From positions 1-64,000 of the forward strand of contig CAZAGI010000040.1 of the NCBI GenBank assembly GCA_964484765.1: 64,000 nt of DNA, in the 5' to 3' direction. The notes beneath the pieces are model-generated. The model had not been told where the DNA came from. It was given only the letters and a program-made list of their open reading frames with translations, and ran no database searches. Positions 18,459 through 27,764 of the stretch are shown one piece after another. The position numbers and the translations under genes were made by a program. Origin of the DNA: DSVQ01 sp964484765 (GTDB lineage Bacteria > Planctomycetota > Planctomycetia > Planctomycetales > Planctomycetaceae). The number at the start of each line of letters is the position of its first letter. Position 1 is the stretch's first letter.

Positions 18459-20180
18459 TCAGAATTCATATCCCGCCCAGACGACGGGCGATACACCGCA
18501 CTCGCATGGACAAGTGGGCGTCGTCAGTTTTGGTCGGGCCGGTTTCGCCACTGGTGCCGCTTTGACCGGTTTCGGTGCCACGACAGCAACCTGGCCCAAG
18601 GCATTCGCCTTGATATTCTCGGCACTCACGACGCGAAACGTTGCCGTGGCCGATCCCGCCTGCTGGCCGACAACTCGCAACACCGCGTGATGCACCTGTC
18701 CGGGCTGCAACTCTCCGACTGCAAGTTCGAGTTGCGAACCGTGACGGTGTTTGAGCGCTCCGGGCACATCGGCCCAGATGCGGACATCGCTCAGTCGTGT
18801 TTCTCCCGTGTTGGTGACTTCCAGTTTCAGTTCCACCACTTCATTGAGTTTGACGGCGGATGTCGATTTGACTTTACAGGCGATGGCCGGATGAGGCGTG
18901 CGCGTTCGAGGGGGGATCACCACACGCTGCGGTTCCTCCTTCGGAACCGGTTGGATCTCAACCTCCGCTGCCGGCTCCGGTGACTTTGGTGCCGGTGGCC
19001 GGGGTGCTGGAAGTTCTTCCACGGGGTCGATCACCGAGCGCGGCCGCGGTCGGAGCACCGGGGGTTCTTCCGGGGCCGTTTCTGGAGTCGTTTCCGGTTC
19101 CAGAGGCGCGTCCGCTTCCACCTGCACCGTCGCCGCAACCACGGCTTCCGCAAGAATGATGGCTTCGTGTCGATGATCGCCGGGATCGCGGGCAAACCAG
19201 TTCAACCCCAGCGTGCGCTCACGACCGGGGCGCAGCCGCCGAAACTCCCGTTCCAGCAGTCCGCTGTTCAAACGCGCCCCCGGATGGGCATCAACGACGA
19301 GCGGCAGCAGCGATTGTGTTTCCCCCAATTGAATCCGGCGGATCATGTCACTGCCGTCGTTACGGATCACGAGATGCGATTGCCCTGCCTGTCCGGTCGC
19401 CGCTGTCTTCGGCGCGTGAAGCTGTACCCGCAAGGCAACATCGGCCCGGTTCGCAAACGCCGTCGGATCAGCCCAGACGTCGTCCGGGTCTTCCGCCGCG
19501 GACATCAATTCCGAATCACCAGAATAGGGAACAGGAATGGATGTTTCGGTTTTCGCGCGCCGCTGTCCCCGATCCCAGCCATCAGGAACGGCATTCAAGG
19601 CGCGGTCGGCGATGTCAGCCATTTCACTGAAGGCCGTGAGGATCTCCGGGCGAATGACTGCCAAATGGGGTTGCCGCAAAAACTCCACGATGGGAGCGAG
19701 CTGCGGTCGCTCGGCGGGGCGATCGACAGGCGGAACCGGTGAGGCAATCGCGATTTCCGGTGTGCGTTCTGGTTCGGGAACTGCGCGGCTGATCGTCAGC
19801 GGCGGCAGCTTCCCGCGGAAGGCGAACTCCGCGTCGTAGGGAATCGACGCGAGCCCTTCATTTTCGAGGCATAACCGTGTGTCCCAGCGCGGCGGTTGCG
19901 CTGGATCCAGTTCGGCGTAGTCGATCCGTGGAGCAGCGGAACGTCCTTCGGCACGTGCCAGCAATTCTCGTGAAAGGGTGATAAACAACAACACCGTTAG
20001 TACGATCCCCGCGCTTCCCATCACCGCGACAAAGAGCCACGCCGGTGAATACCGCAGGTTCTGCCAGAAGAGGTAGACGGCGCGTTCGAAATCATCGACG
20101 GCGCGAACGGTATTGATGATCGCGCGGCGTGCCGAGAACGGCAACTCGCGCCAAACCACATTGCGTAATCGGTGTCTCAC
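18459..20180 (-). CDS. Membrane-anchored DUF11-like repeat protein
   Basis: A 573-residue protein with a GTG start at 20180. One transmembrane helix lies near residues 47-70 ('PAWLFVAVMGSAGIVLTVLL'), after a basic cytoplasmic N terminus. The middle contains Pro/Glu-rich disordered stretches (about 355-420). The C-terminal 110 residues form an Ig-like DUF11/conserved-repeat domain: 'KLNEVVELKLEVTNTGETRL' and 'VGELQPGQVHHAVLRVVG'. Such domains occur in surface and adhesin-like proteins. The second region, 'AATGQAGQSHLVIRNDGSDM', looks like another degenerate DUF11 copy. The gene is convergent with the Cys-rich gene and alone in its transcription unit. Confidence 0.65.
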   Translation of the reverse strand: MRHRLRNVVWRELPFSARRAIINTVRAVDDFERAVYLFWQNLRYSPAWLFVAVMGSAGIVLTVLLFITLSRELLARAEGRSAAPRIDYAELDPAQPPRWDTRLCLENEGLASIPYDAEFAFRGKLPPLTISRAVPEPERTPEIAIASPVPPVDRPAERPQLAPIVEFLRQPHLAVIRPEILTAFSEMADIADRALNAVPDGWDRGQRRAKTETSIPVPYSGDSELMSAAEDPDDVWADPTAFANRADVALRVQLHAPKTAATGQAGQSHLVIRNDGSDMIRRIQLGETQSLLPLVVDAHPGARLNSGLLEREFRRLRPGRERTLGLNWFARDPGDHRHEAIILAEAVVAATVQVEADAPLEPETTPETAPEEPPVLRPRPRSVIDPVEELPAPRPPAPKSPEPAAEVEIQPVPKEEPQRVVIPPRTRTPHPAIACKVKSTSAVKLNEVVELKLEVTNTGETRLSDVRIWADVPGALKHRHGSQLELAVGELQPGQVHHAVLRVVGQQAGSATATFRVVSAENIKANALGQVAVVAPKPVKAAPVAKPARPKLTTPTCPCECGVSPVVWAGYEF

Positions 20181-20556
20181 CCCGGCGCCTCCCTGTGCCG
20201 GTCGTCAATCATTTCCGCGTCGTAGCAGCGACCAACGATGGCGCATCACAACGACCGTTCCGATGACCGACGGCCCCCCCACTTGGCTGGTTCTTCACCG
20301 TTTTCGTGCAGAGGAAGAGCCTCACTCCTCGTGCCCGAGCTCCAAGCGTTCCTGCAGCATATAGCAAAATCAGCAAACTCGGGAAAGAGCGGTTTTCGGG
20401 GGAATTGGGGCAGAATGAATTCCATCATTCCGGAGTGGGGGCCGCAACCTCTGGATGTGAAAACCTGCTGAAGTGCATCGGTCGGAGCCCCGGCCCCGCC
20501 GCACTTCGATTAAGATGGATCGTGGACCATGATCTTGCAACAGAGGATCGCTTGTG
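20181..20556. other. Non-coding stretch with one imperfect palindrome
   Basis: A 376-bp divergent intergenic region. At 20471-20508 an imperfect inverted repeat begins with gaagtgc and ends with gcacttc, with a GC-rich inner arm (cggagc pairing with gccccg, including a G-U pair). It lies 49 bp upstream of the adaptor gene start. It could be an operator, a leader hairpin or a dispersed palindrome. No ORF here is convincing. Confidence 0.4.
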
Positions 20557-21420
20557 ATGTTCCTGACAACGATGATGATTGCCAGTTGTTGGATGGCTGA
20601 TGCGCCGGTTGCCGACGTACGCATTCCCGCGGTGGTGGTGACGCTCATCGACCAGGTGGAGATTCCCGCGCAGGAAGCCGGCGTCTTATTGAAGCGAGTC
20701 GTCCCCGAAGGTCGTGTTGTCGAGGAGGGGCAGCTGCTCGCACAAATGGATGATCGCGATGTGAAACTGGTCCGTGGCCGTGCGGAAGCCGATCTGGAGC
20801 ACGCCCGTCGGGTCGCGGACAACGATCTCAAAATCCGCTTCGCGCAGAAAGCCGTCGAGGTCGCGAAAGCCGAATTGAAGCGGGCGCTCGATTCTGTAGA
20901 GAAGTTTCCCAAAAGCGTGTCGCAGACCGAGCTCGACCGTCTGCAACTCCTTGCGGACAAGGCAGCATTGGAGGTTGAACAAGCCCAGGAAGAAATCGCC
21001 GCCGCGAAGATTCAACAAGCGCTCAAGCAGCATGATCTTGATCGCGCGAAACTGCAGCAGGAACGGCGGCGCATCGTCGCGCCCATCACGGGGGTCGTTG
21101 TGCAGTGGAAGAAGAATCAGGGCGAATGGCTGGAACCAGGGACGCCGGTCGTGCGCGTCATTCGTCTGCACAAATTACGGGCCGAAGGATTTGCGCCGGC
21201 CGCGGCGTTGCCGCTGGAAGCGATCGGCCGCAGTGTGACCTTTACGGTCGATCAGCCAGGACAGACGGCAGCGAAATATGCAGGCGAGCTGATGTTTATC
21301 AGCCCGGAAATTGACCCGGTTAACAATCAAGTGCGTTTCTGGGCGGAAGTTGATAACACGCAACTGCAGCTGCGCCCCGGACAAAACGGTGTCCTGGTCA
21401 TTCACGCGATGAAGAAATGA
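20557..21420 (+). CDS. HlyD-family membrane-fusion adaptor
   Basis: A 287-residue protein with ATG at 20557 (GTG directly before). A short hydrophobic N terminus is followed by a barrel-sandwich/lipoyl half-motif ('VVPEGRVVEEGQLLAQMDDRD'), a long alpha-helical hairpin (about 65-175, coiled coil rich in Ala, Glu and Lys), the second lipoyl half ('IVAPITGVVVQWKKNQGEWL') and a beta-barrel ending. This is the periplasmic adaptor of an efflux or secretion system, linking an inner-membrane transporter to an outer-membrane channel. No transporter (ABC, MFS or RND) or TolC gene is adjacent, so its partner must lie elsewhere. It is shorter than typical RND adaptors. Confidence 0.8.
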   Translation: MFLTTMMIASCWMADAPVADVRIPAVVVTLIDQVEIPAQEAGVLLKRVVPEGRVVEEGQLLAQMDDRDVKLVRGRAEADLEHARRVADNDLKIRFAQKAVEVAKAELKRALDSVEKFPKSVSQTELDRLQLLADKAALEVEQAQEEIAAAKIQQALKQHDLDRAKLQQERRRIVAPITGVVVQWKKNQGEWLEPGTPVVRVIRLHKLRAEGFAPAAALPLEAIGRSVTFTVDQPGQTAAKYAGELMFISPEIDPVNNQVRFWAEVDNTQLQLRPGQNGVLVIHAMKK

Positions 21421-21575
21421 CGGCGTGCACTTTCCGCTCTCAGGCAACGCTGTGAATTGGTGGAACCATTTCACGGACTTTCTCGTCCCATACGGAGTCG
21501 ATCGACCGTCTCGGGCGTTATACTACGCGCTGACGGATCGACCGCTTTTGGCCCGCTACTGGGACGGATCGCAAC

Positions 21576-24500
21576 ATGACGCACTTCAAGCACTGGCTTT
21601 TCGCCGCGGGAATCTTGGCACTGGGCGGCATGTGGTGGGCTGTCGCGGAAGACGGCCCGGGAGAAGCCGGGATGCGGGCCACCGCTGAAAAGCAATTCAA
21701 AGCTGGAAACTTCAAAGACGCTTACGGCCTCTACAAAAAACTGGTGCAGAATCCCGAAACGTCGGCGGACGCTGTGCCACGCGATCTTTCCACCGCGGTT
21801 GACTGCCTGAACAACCTGGGTGACATCGCCGAGTGGGATATTCTCGTTGAAACCGCGATTTCTGCGCACAGCCAGAATTGGAAGCTGCTCCGTCAAGCCG
21901 CACTGAACTACCAGCAGGCCAATCACTACGGTTCGATCGTTGCCGGCAAGTTCGTCCGCGGTAACCAGGGCGGGAGAGGGGAATTTGTCACCTCCACCGA
22001 TCGCGACCGCGCGCGGGCATTGCAGCTGTTTGCCAGCGCGGTGGAATTGGCGCAAAAGGATACGCCCAAGCCGGAACTGGCGCGGCTCTATCAGCAGTTC
22101 GCCGAGGCCATCGCGATGGATACCATTGGTGCCGATGCGTGGGAGCTGCAAGTCCTGACCGATCTCAAGGTCCTGCCCGATCTGGAACCCGGATACCGCT
22201 GGGGACGTCGCGGCTTCGGAAGGCACGGCGGCAGCACGCGCGGTGCACCGGTCGATGTTGACGGCAACCCCGTCTTCTATGGCGTTCCGGCCACGTTCGC
22301 CGAGGCGAAATCCGACGGCGAACGTTGGCGGTGGTTGCTGACCAACGCTGTGGCGAACGATGAAAACCTCCGCAACGAGATCGAATCGACGTGGGCGGGA
22401 TTTCTGCATTCGCAATTCGGCGTGCAGACCATGGCCGGTTTCCTGCCGCAGGATGACGACCGCAAAGCCGACGACGCGACCGGGCCGTTTGCCGTGCACA
22501 CGTTGAAAGACGACGAAACGTTGGCGCGGTTGGCCACGGGAATCAAGCGGTTTGCATTGCCGGACGAGTTCAACGCGCTGAAACTCTACAAAGCGATCTC
22601 AGGGCGCAGTAAAGACGCCTTCGCCGCGCAGGCCGCAGACATGGTCGCCGGCATTTACGAAGACCGCCGACAATACGTCGCCGCCGCAACCGCATGGAAA
22701 TCGGCCCTGGAGAAATTCGGCGACGACAACCATCGCGCGGAACGCCTGCGGCAAATCACGGGCAACTGGGCGACGTTCGAAAACGTCGTGCTGCAACCCG
22801 CCGGCAACGGAGCCACCGTCGATCTACGCTTCCGCAATGCGAAGAAGATCACGTTCACCGCGCATGCCATCAAAATCAGCACGCTGCTCGAAGACCTGAA
22901 AGCGTACCTGAAATCGAACCCCGCGCAGCTGGACTGGCAGCGGATCAACATCGGTGACATCGGCCATCGCCTCGTCATTGAAAACCAGACCAAATACCTC
23001 GGTGAGAAAACCGCGGAATGGTCCCTCGATCTCGAACCCAAAGCCGAACACGTTGAACGTCTCCTCGCTGTCACCACACCGTTGCAGAAAGCCGGAGCGT
23101 ATCTGCTGGTGGGCAAGGTGGACGGAGGCAACACCAGCCGCGTCATTGTGTGGCTCGCCGATACGGCCATTGTGCGGAAGCAGCTTGATCAACAGTCGTG
23201 GTATTTCGTCGCTGACGCTGTCACGGGGCAGCCTCTCGCGCGGGCCAATGTCGAACTGCTCGGCTGGAAGCAGGAGCAACTCCGCCCGAACCAGAACAAC
23301 TACCGCGTGGTCGTCAAAAACTTCTCCGAGTCCACCGACGCGAACGGACAAATCCGGCTCGGGAATAATCGGCAGCCGGCGGATCATCAATGGCTCGCCG
23401 TCGCGCGGACCGACGCCGGACGGCTGGCATACCTCGGCTTCACCGGCGTGTGGTACGGGCAGTATCACGACCAGCAATATCGCGAAACAAAAATCTACAC
23501 GATCACCGACCGTCCGGTTTATCGGCCCGAACAAACGGTGCAATACAAGTTCTGGGTGGGTGATGCGCGGTACGACCAGCCGGATGTTTCGCCGTATGCG
23601 AAACAGCAATTCACCGTGATGCTCACCAATCCGAAGGGGGAAACGGTCTTCGAGAAGCCGATGGTGAGCGACGCGTTCGGCGGGATCGAAGGTTCGTATG
23701 ATTTACCCAAAGACACTCCGCTCGGGGTCTATCACCTGATGCTGAAAGACCGCGGCGGTTCGGGAACCTTCCGCGTCGAAGAGTACAAGAAGCCCGAGTA
23801 CGAAGTCACCGTTGAAGCGCCGACGGAACCCGTGCAACTCGGCGAGAAAATCACGGCGACGATCAACGCGAAGTATTACTTCGGCGGTGCGGTCACCCGG
23901 GCCAAGGTGAAGTACAAGGTCGAACGATCACAGCACACGGCCCAGTGGTATCCCGGCGGACGGTGGGACTGGTTCTATGGCAAGGGCTACTGGTGGTTCG
24001 CACCAGACTACAGTTGGTACCCCGGCTGGAGCAGTTGGGGCTGCGTGCGACCCTATCCGTGGTGGTGGAACCGCGGGCCGGAACAACCGGAAATCGTCGC
24101 TGAACAGGAAGTCGACATCGGCGAAGACGGCACGGTGAAGGTCGAAATCGACACACTCGCCGCGAAAGAAATCCACGGCGATCAAGACCATTCGTACTCA
24201 ATCACCGCGGAAGTGGTGGACGATTCCCGTCGCACCATCGTCGGCGCGGGAAAAGTGCTCGTCGCCCGTAAACCGTTCAAGGTCTTCGCGTGGGTCGACC
24301 GCGGCCATTACAAAATCGGCGACACCGTCAAAGCGAATTTCTCGGCGTACACGCTCGACCAGAAACCGGTCAGCGGCAAAGGCAAGCTGACGTTGTACTC
24401 CATCAAATACAATGACGCCGGGGAACCGAACGAAACCGTCGTGAGCACGTGGGATCTCAACACCGATGAACAGGGCCAGGCGGCCCAGCAGTTCGCAGCG

Positions 24501-27500
24501 TCCGCAGCGGGACAGTATCGGTTGTCGTATACGGTGACCGACGCGAAAGACCACGCCATTGAAGGGGGCTACGTCTTCAACGTCCTCGGCCAGGGTTTCG
24601 ACGGCCGCGAATTCCGCTTCAATGATCTCGAACTGATCACTGACAAGCGCGAATACGCCCCCGGTGAAAAGGTGCGGTTGCTGGTGTCGACCAAACGGCC
24701 CGATAGCGCCGTCGTGCTGTTCCTGCGGCCGTCGAATGGCATCGCGCTGCCGCCGCAGATCGTGCGGATCAACGGCAAAAGTTCCGTGCAGGAAATCGCC
24801 GTCGTGCAGAAGGACATGCCCAACTTCTTCATTGAGGCGTTCACGATCGCCAACGGCAAGTATCACGAAGAAGTCCGCGAGATCATCGTCCCCCCCGAGA
24901 AGCGCGTGATCAACGTCGAGGTGAAGCCATCGCAGGTGGAGTATCGCCCCGGCCAGGCCGCAACGATGCAGGTGAAGTTGACCGATGACAAGGGGAAACC
25001 ATTCGTCGGTTCGACGGTGCTGACGGTGTATGACCGCAGCATCGATTACATCGCCGGCGAATCAACAATCCCCGAAATCCGTGAGTTCTTCTGGAAATGG
25101 CGGCGGTCGCATTACCCGCGGCATGAAACGAATCTGAGTTTCGGCAGTTGGAATATTCTGAAGCCGAATGAAACCGGCATGAGCACGCTGGGGGCGTTTG
25201 GTGAAGTCGGCGTACTGATGGAAGCGACTCAAGCGGGCGCCCCGCGTGTCAGGCGGTTCCAAAACTTGGACCGCACGAAAATGATGGCGGATGGAGCCAT
25301 GCCTGCGGCTCCCATGGCGGCCGCGGCGCCGATGGAGATGGCGGACTCCGCTGCATCTGCACCAGGCGGATTTGGTGGCGGGTCTGGCGCGGTTGCCATG
25401 GTCGAACCGACCGTGCGTTCCAACTTCGCCGACACCGCGTTCTGGACGGGCAGCCTCACCACCGACGCGGACGGCTTCGCCGAAGTGAAGTTCGATATGC
25501 CCGAAAATCTTACCGGCTGGAAGGTGAAAGCGTGGGCGCTCGGTGCAGGAACCAAGGTCGGCGAAGGCTCGACCGAAGTCACCACGAAGAAGAATCTCCT
25601 CGTTCGCTTGCAGGCCCCGCGGTTTTTCGTCGAGAAAGATGAAGTGGTTCTCTCGGCAATCGTGCACAACGATCTCGCCACGGAGAAAACCGTCCGCGTG
25701 GTCCTTGAATGTGAAGGGGGCACGCTACTGCCGCTGTCGGACAATGTCGAGGTCGCCGTGAATGATCCCAAATGGTCATTGCCCAGCGAGATCGTCATCC
25801 CGGCGAGCGGAAAACAGCGCGTCGACTGGCGCGTGAAAGTCGTGCGGGAAGGTTCCGCCATCGTCCGCATGAAAGCGCTGACCGATGAAGAATCGGACGC
25901 GATGCAGATGACCTTCCCGGTCTATGTGCACGGGATGCTCAAGACGGAATCGCACTCCGGCGCGATTCGTGCCGCCGATGCGACCGGAAGTGTGAAACTT
26001 AATGTGCCCAAGGAACGGCGGATCAATGAGTCGCGGCTCGAAGCCCGGTTCTCGCCGACGCTCGCCGGGGCAATGGTCGACGCCTTGCCGTATCTGGTCG
26101 AGTATCCCTACGGCTGCACCGAACAGACATTGAACCGCTTCCTGCCGACGGTGATCACGCAGCGGATTCTGCAACGGATGCAGCTCGATCTGGCGGCGAT
26201 CCGGGACAAACGAACGAACCTCAACGCCCAGGAACTCGGCGACCCGGCGGATCGCGCGAAGCAATGGAAACGCTTCGACCGCAATCCGGTGTTCGATGCG
26301 GATGAAGTTGCCACGATGGTGAAAGACGGCGTGGAACGACTCACCGCGATGCAACTCACCGACGGCGGGTGGGGCTGGTTCAGCGGCTACGGCGAACATT
26401 CGTCTCCGCATACCACAGCGACCGTGGTGCATGGCTTGCAGATCGCGGCGCAGAACGATGTCGCACTCGTGCCGGGTGTGTTGGATAAGGGCATTGCGTG
26501 GCTCAAGCGGTATCAGGACGAGCAGGTGCAACTCATCCAGCGCGCCGCAACCAAGCCGAAAGACGGCCGGTGGAAAGAACGGGCCGATGCGACCGATGCG
26601 CTGGTTTACATGATCCTCGTCGATGCCGATATCGCCAATGCCGAGATGAACGAATTCCTGTTCCGCGACCGCATCGAACTGCCGGTGTATGCCAAGGCGG
26701 TGTTCGGTCTCGCGCTGCAGAAGCAGCAACACGCCGAGAAACTCGCAACGGTGATGGAGAACATCGGCCAGTTCCTCGAACAGGACGACGAGAATCAGAC
26801 AGCGTACCTCAAGCTGCCGGAGAACAACTGGTGGTGGTACTGGTACGGCTCGACCATGGAAGCCAATGCGTACTACCTCAAATTGCTGACGCGAGTGAAT
26901 CCTCAGGACGAAAAAGCGTCGCGGTTGGTGAAATATCTGCTCAACAACCGCAAGCACGGTACCTACTGGAACAGCACCCGCGACACCGGCCTGTGCATTG
27001 AAGCCCTCGCGGAATATCTCGTCGCCAGTGGCGAAGCGGAACCGAACCTCACGATCGAAGTCTGGCTCGACGGCAAGAAGCAGAAGGAAGTCACCGTCGA
27101 CAAGTCGAACCTCTTCTCGTTCGATAATTCGTTCGTCGTGATGGGCGACGCCGTCACCGACGGCGAGCACACGCTGGAATTCCGGAAGCAGGGACAGGGG
27201 CCGCTGTACTTCAATGCGTACCTCACCAACTTCACGTTGGAAGACCACATCGAAAAAGCCGGTCTCGAAGTGAAAGTGCAGCGCAAGTATTACAAGTTGA
27301 CCCGCGTCGATAAGGAAGTGGACGCCGCCGGAAGTCGCGGCCAGGCGGTGAAAGAAAAGGTGGAAAAATATGATCGCACGGAACTCGAAAACCTCGCATC
27401 GGTCACCAGCGGCGATCTCGTAGAAGTGGAATTCGAAATCGACAGCAAGAACGATTACGAGTACCTGGTCTTCGAGGACATGAAAGCCTCCGGCTTCGAG

Positions 27501-27740
27501 CCGGTCGATATCCGCAGCGGTTATGCGGGGAACTCGCTCGGGGCCTACGTCGAATACCGTGATGAACGCGTCGCGTTCTTCGTCCGCCAGTTGCCGCGCG
27601 GCAAGCATTCCATGAAGTATCGCCTGCGAGCCGAGATTCCGGGCAAGTTCAGCGCGCTGCCCACCAAGGCGTCCGCGATGTACGCCCCGGAATTGCGCGG
27701 GAATTCAGACGAGCTCAAGCTGCAGATTGTGGATCGCTGA
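21576..27740 (+). CDS. Giant bacterial alpha-2-macroglobulin
   Basis: A 2054-residue protein with a signal peptide (…MWWAVAED). The N-terminal region to about 250 is helical and TPR-like ('KQFKAGNFKDAYGLYKKLVQ'). MG-type beta domains follow, including 'ITDRPVYRPEQTVQYKFWV' and the 'FADTAFWTGSLTTDADGFAE' segment of the MG7/ANA region. The thioester motif CTEQ is intact at Cys1514-Gln1517 ('YPYGCTEQTLNRFLP'), followed by the alpha-helical thioester domain. Family members trap attacking proteases in the periplasm. A Trp/Tyr-rich insertion at about 787-835 and an Ala/Met/Gly-rich low-complexity stretch at about 1235-1275 are unusual. No pbpC-like gene, the usual partner in proteobacteria, is adjacent. 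Confidence 0.9.
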   Translation: MTHFKHWLFAAGILALGGMWWAVAEDGPGEAGMRATAEKQFKAGNFKDAYGLYKKLVQNPETSADAVPRDLSTAVDCLNNLGDIAEWDILVETAISAHSQNWKLLRQAALNYQQANHYGSIVAGKFVRGNQGGRGEFVTSTDRDRARALQLFASAVELAQKDTPKPELARLYQQFAEAIAMDTIGADAWELQVLTDLKVLPDLEPGYRWGRRGFGRHGGSTRGAPVDVDGNPVFYGVPATFAEAKSDGERWRWLLTNAVANDENLRNEIESTWAGFLHSQFGVQTMAGFLPQDDDRKADDATGPFAVHTLKDDETLARLATGIKRFALPDEFNALKLYKAISGRSKDAFAAQAADMVAGIYEDRRQYVAAATAWKSALEKFGDDNHRAERLRQITGNWATFENVVLQPAGNGATVDLRFRNAKKITFTAHAIKISTLLEDLKAYLKSNPAQLDWQRINIGDIGHRLVIENQTKYLGEKTAEWSLDLEPKAEHVERLLAVTTPLQKAGAYLLVGKVDGGNTSRVIVWLADTAIVRKQLDQQSWYFVADAVTGQPLARANVELLGWKQEQLRPNQNNYRVVVKNFSESTDANGQIRLGNNRQPADHQWLAVARTDAGRLAYLGFTGVWYGQYHDQQYRETKIYTITDRPVYRPEQTVQYKFWVGDARYDQPDVSPYAKQQFTVMLTNPKGETVFEKPMVSDAFGGIEGSYDLPKDTPLGVYHLMLKDRGGSGTFRVEEYKKPEYEVTVEAPTEPVQLGEKITATINAKYYFGGAVTRAKVKYKVERSQHTAQWYPGGRWDWFYGKGYWWFAPDYSWYPGWSSWGCVRPYPWWWNRGPEQPEIVAEQEVDIGEDGTVKVEIDTLAAKEIHGDQDHSYSITAEVVDDSRRTIVGAGKVLVARKPFKVFAWVDRGHYKIGDTVKANFSAYTLDQKPVSGKGKLTLYSIKYNDAGEPNETVVSTWDLNTDEQGQAAQQFAASAAGQYRLSYTVTDAKDHAIEGGYVFNVLGQGFDGREFRFNDLELITDKREYAPGEKVRLLVSTKRPDSAVVLFLRPSNGIALPPQIVRINGKSSVQEIAVVQKDMPNFFIEAFTIANGKYHEEVREIIVPPEKRVINVEVKPSQVEYRPGQAATMQVKLTDDKGKPFVGSTVLTVYDRSIDYIAGESTIPEIREFFWKWRRSHYPRHETNLSFGSWNILKPNETGMSTLGAFGEVGVLMEATQAGAPRVRRFQNLDRTKMMADGAMPAAPMAAAAPMEMADSAASAPGGFGGGSGAVAMVEPTVRSNFADTAFWTGSLTTDADGFAEVKFDMPENLTGWKVKAWALGAGTKVGEGSTEVTTKKNLLVRLQAPRFFVEKDEVVLSAIVHNDLATEKTVRVVLECEGGTLLPLSDNVEVAVNDPKWSLPSEIVIPASGKQRVDWRVKVVREGSAIVRMKALTDEESDAMQMTFPVYVHGMLKTESHSGAIRAADATGSVKLNVPKERRINESRLEARFSPTLAGAMVDALPYLVEYPYGCTEQTLNRFLPTVITQRILQRMQLDLAAIRDKRTNLNAQELGDPADRAKQWKRFDRNPVFDADEVATMVKDGVERLTAMQLTDGGWGWFSGYGEHSSPHTTATVVHGLQIAAQNDVALVPGVLDKGIAWLKRYQDEQVQLIQRAATKPKDGRWKERADATDALVYMILVDADIANAEMNEFLFRDRIELPVYAKAVFGLALQKQQHAEKLATVMENIGQFLEQDDENQTAYLKLPENNWWWYWYGSTMEANAYYLKLLTRVNPQDEKASRLVKYLLNNRKHGTYWNSTRDTGLCIEALAEYLVASGEAEPNLTIEVWLDGKKQKEVTVDKSNLFSFDNSFVVMGDAVTDGEHTLEFRKQGQGPLYFNAYLTNFTLEDHIEKAGLEVKVQRKYYKLTRVDKEVDAAGSRGQAVKEKVEKYDRTELENLASVTSGDLVEVEFEIDSKNDYEYLVFEDMKASGFEPVDIRSGYAGNSLGAYVEYRDERVAFFVRQLPRGKHSMKYRLRAEIPGKFSALPTKASAMYAPELRGNSDELKLQIVDR

Positions 27741-27764
27741 ATTTGTCTGGACGAAGCATGCGCC

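Noticed and set aside
25776..27608. Long antisense open frame (about 610 codons) opposite the alpha-2-macroglobulin gene
   Set aside because: The sense strand encodes a clear A2M C-terminal half with the thioester motif; the antisense product has no domain and reflects GC-rich codon structure.
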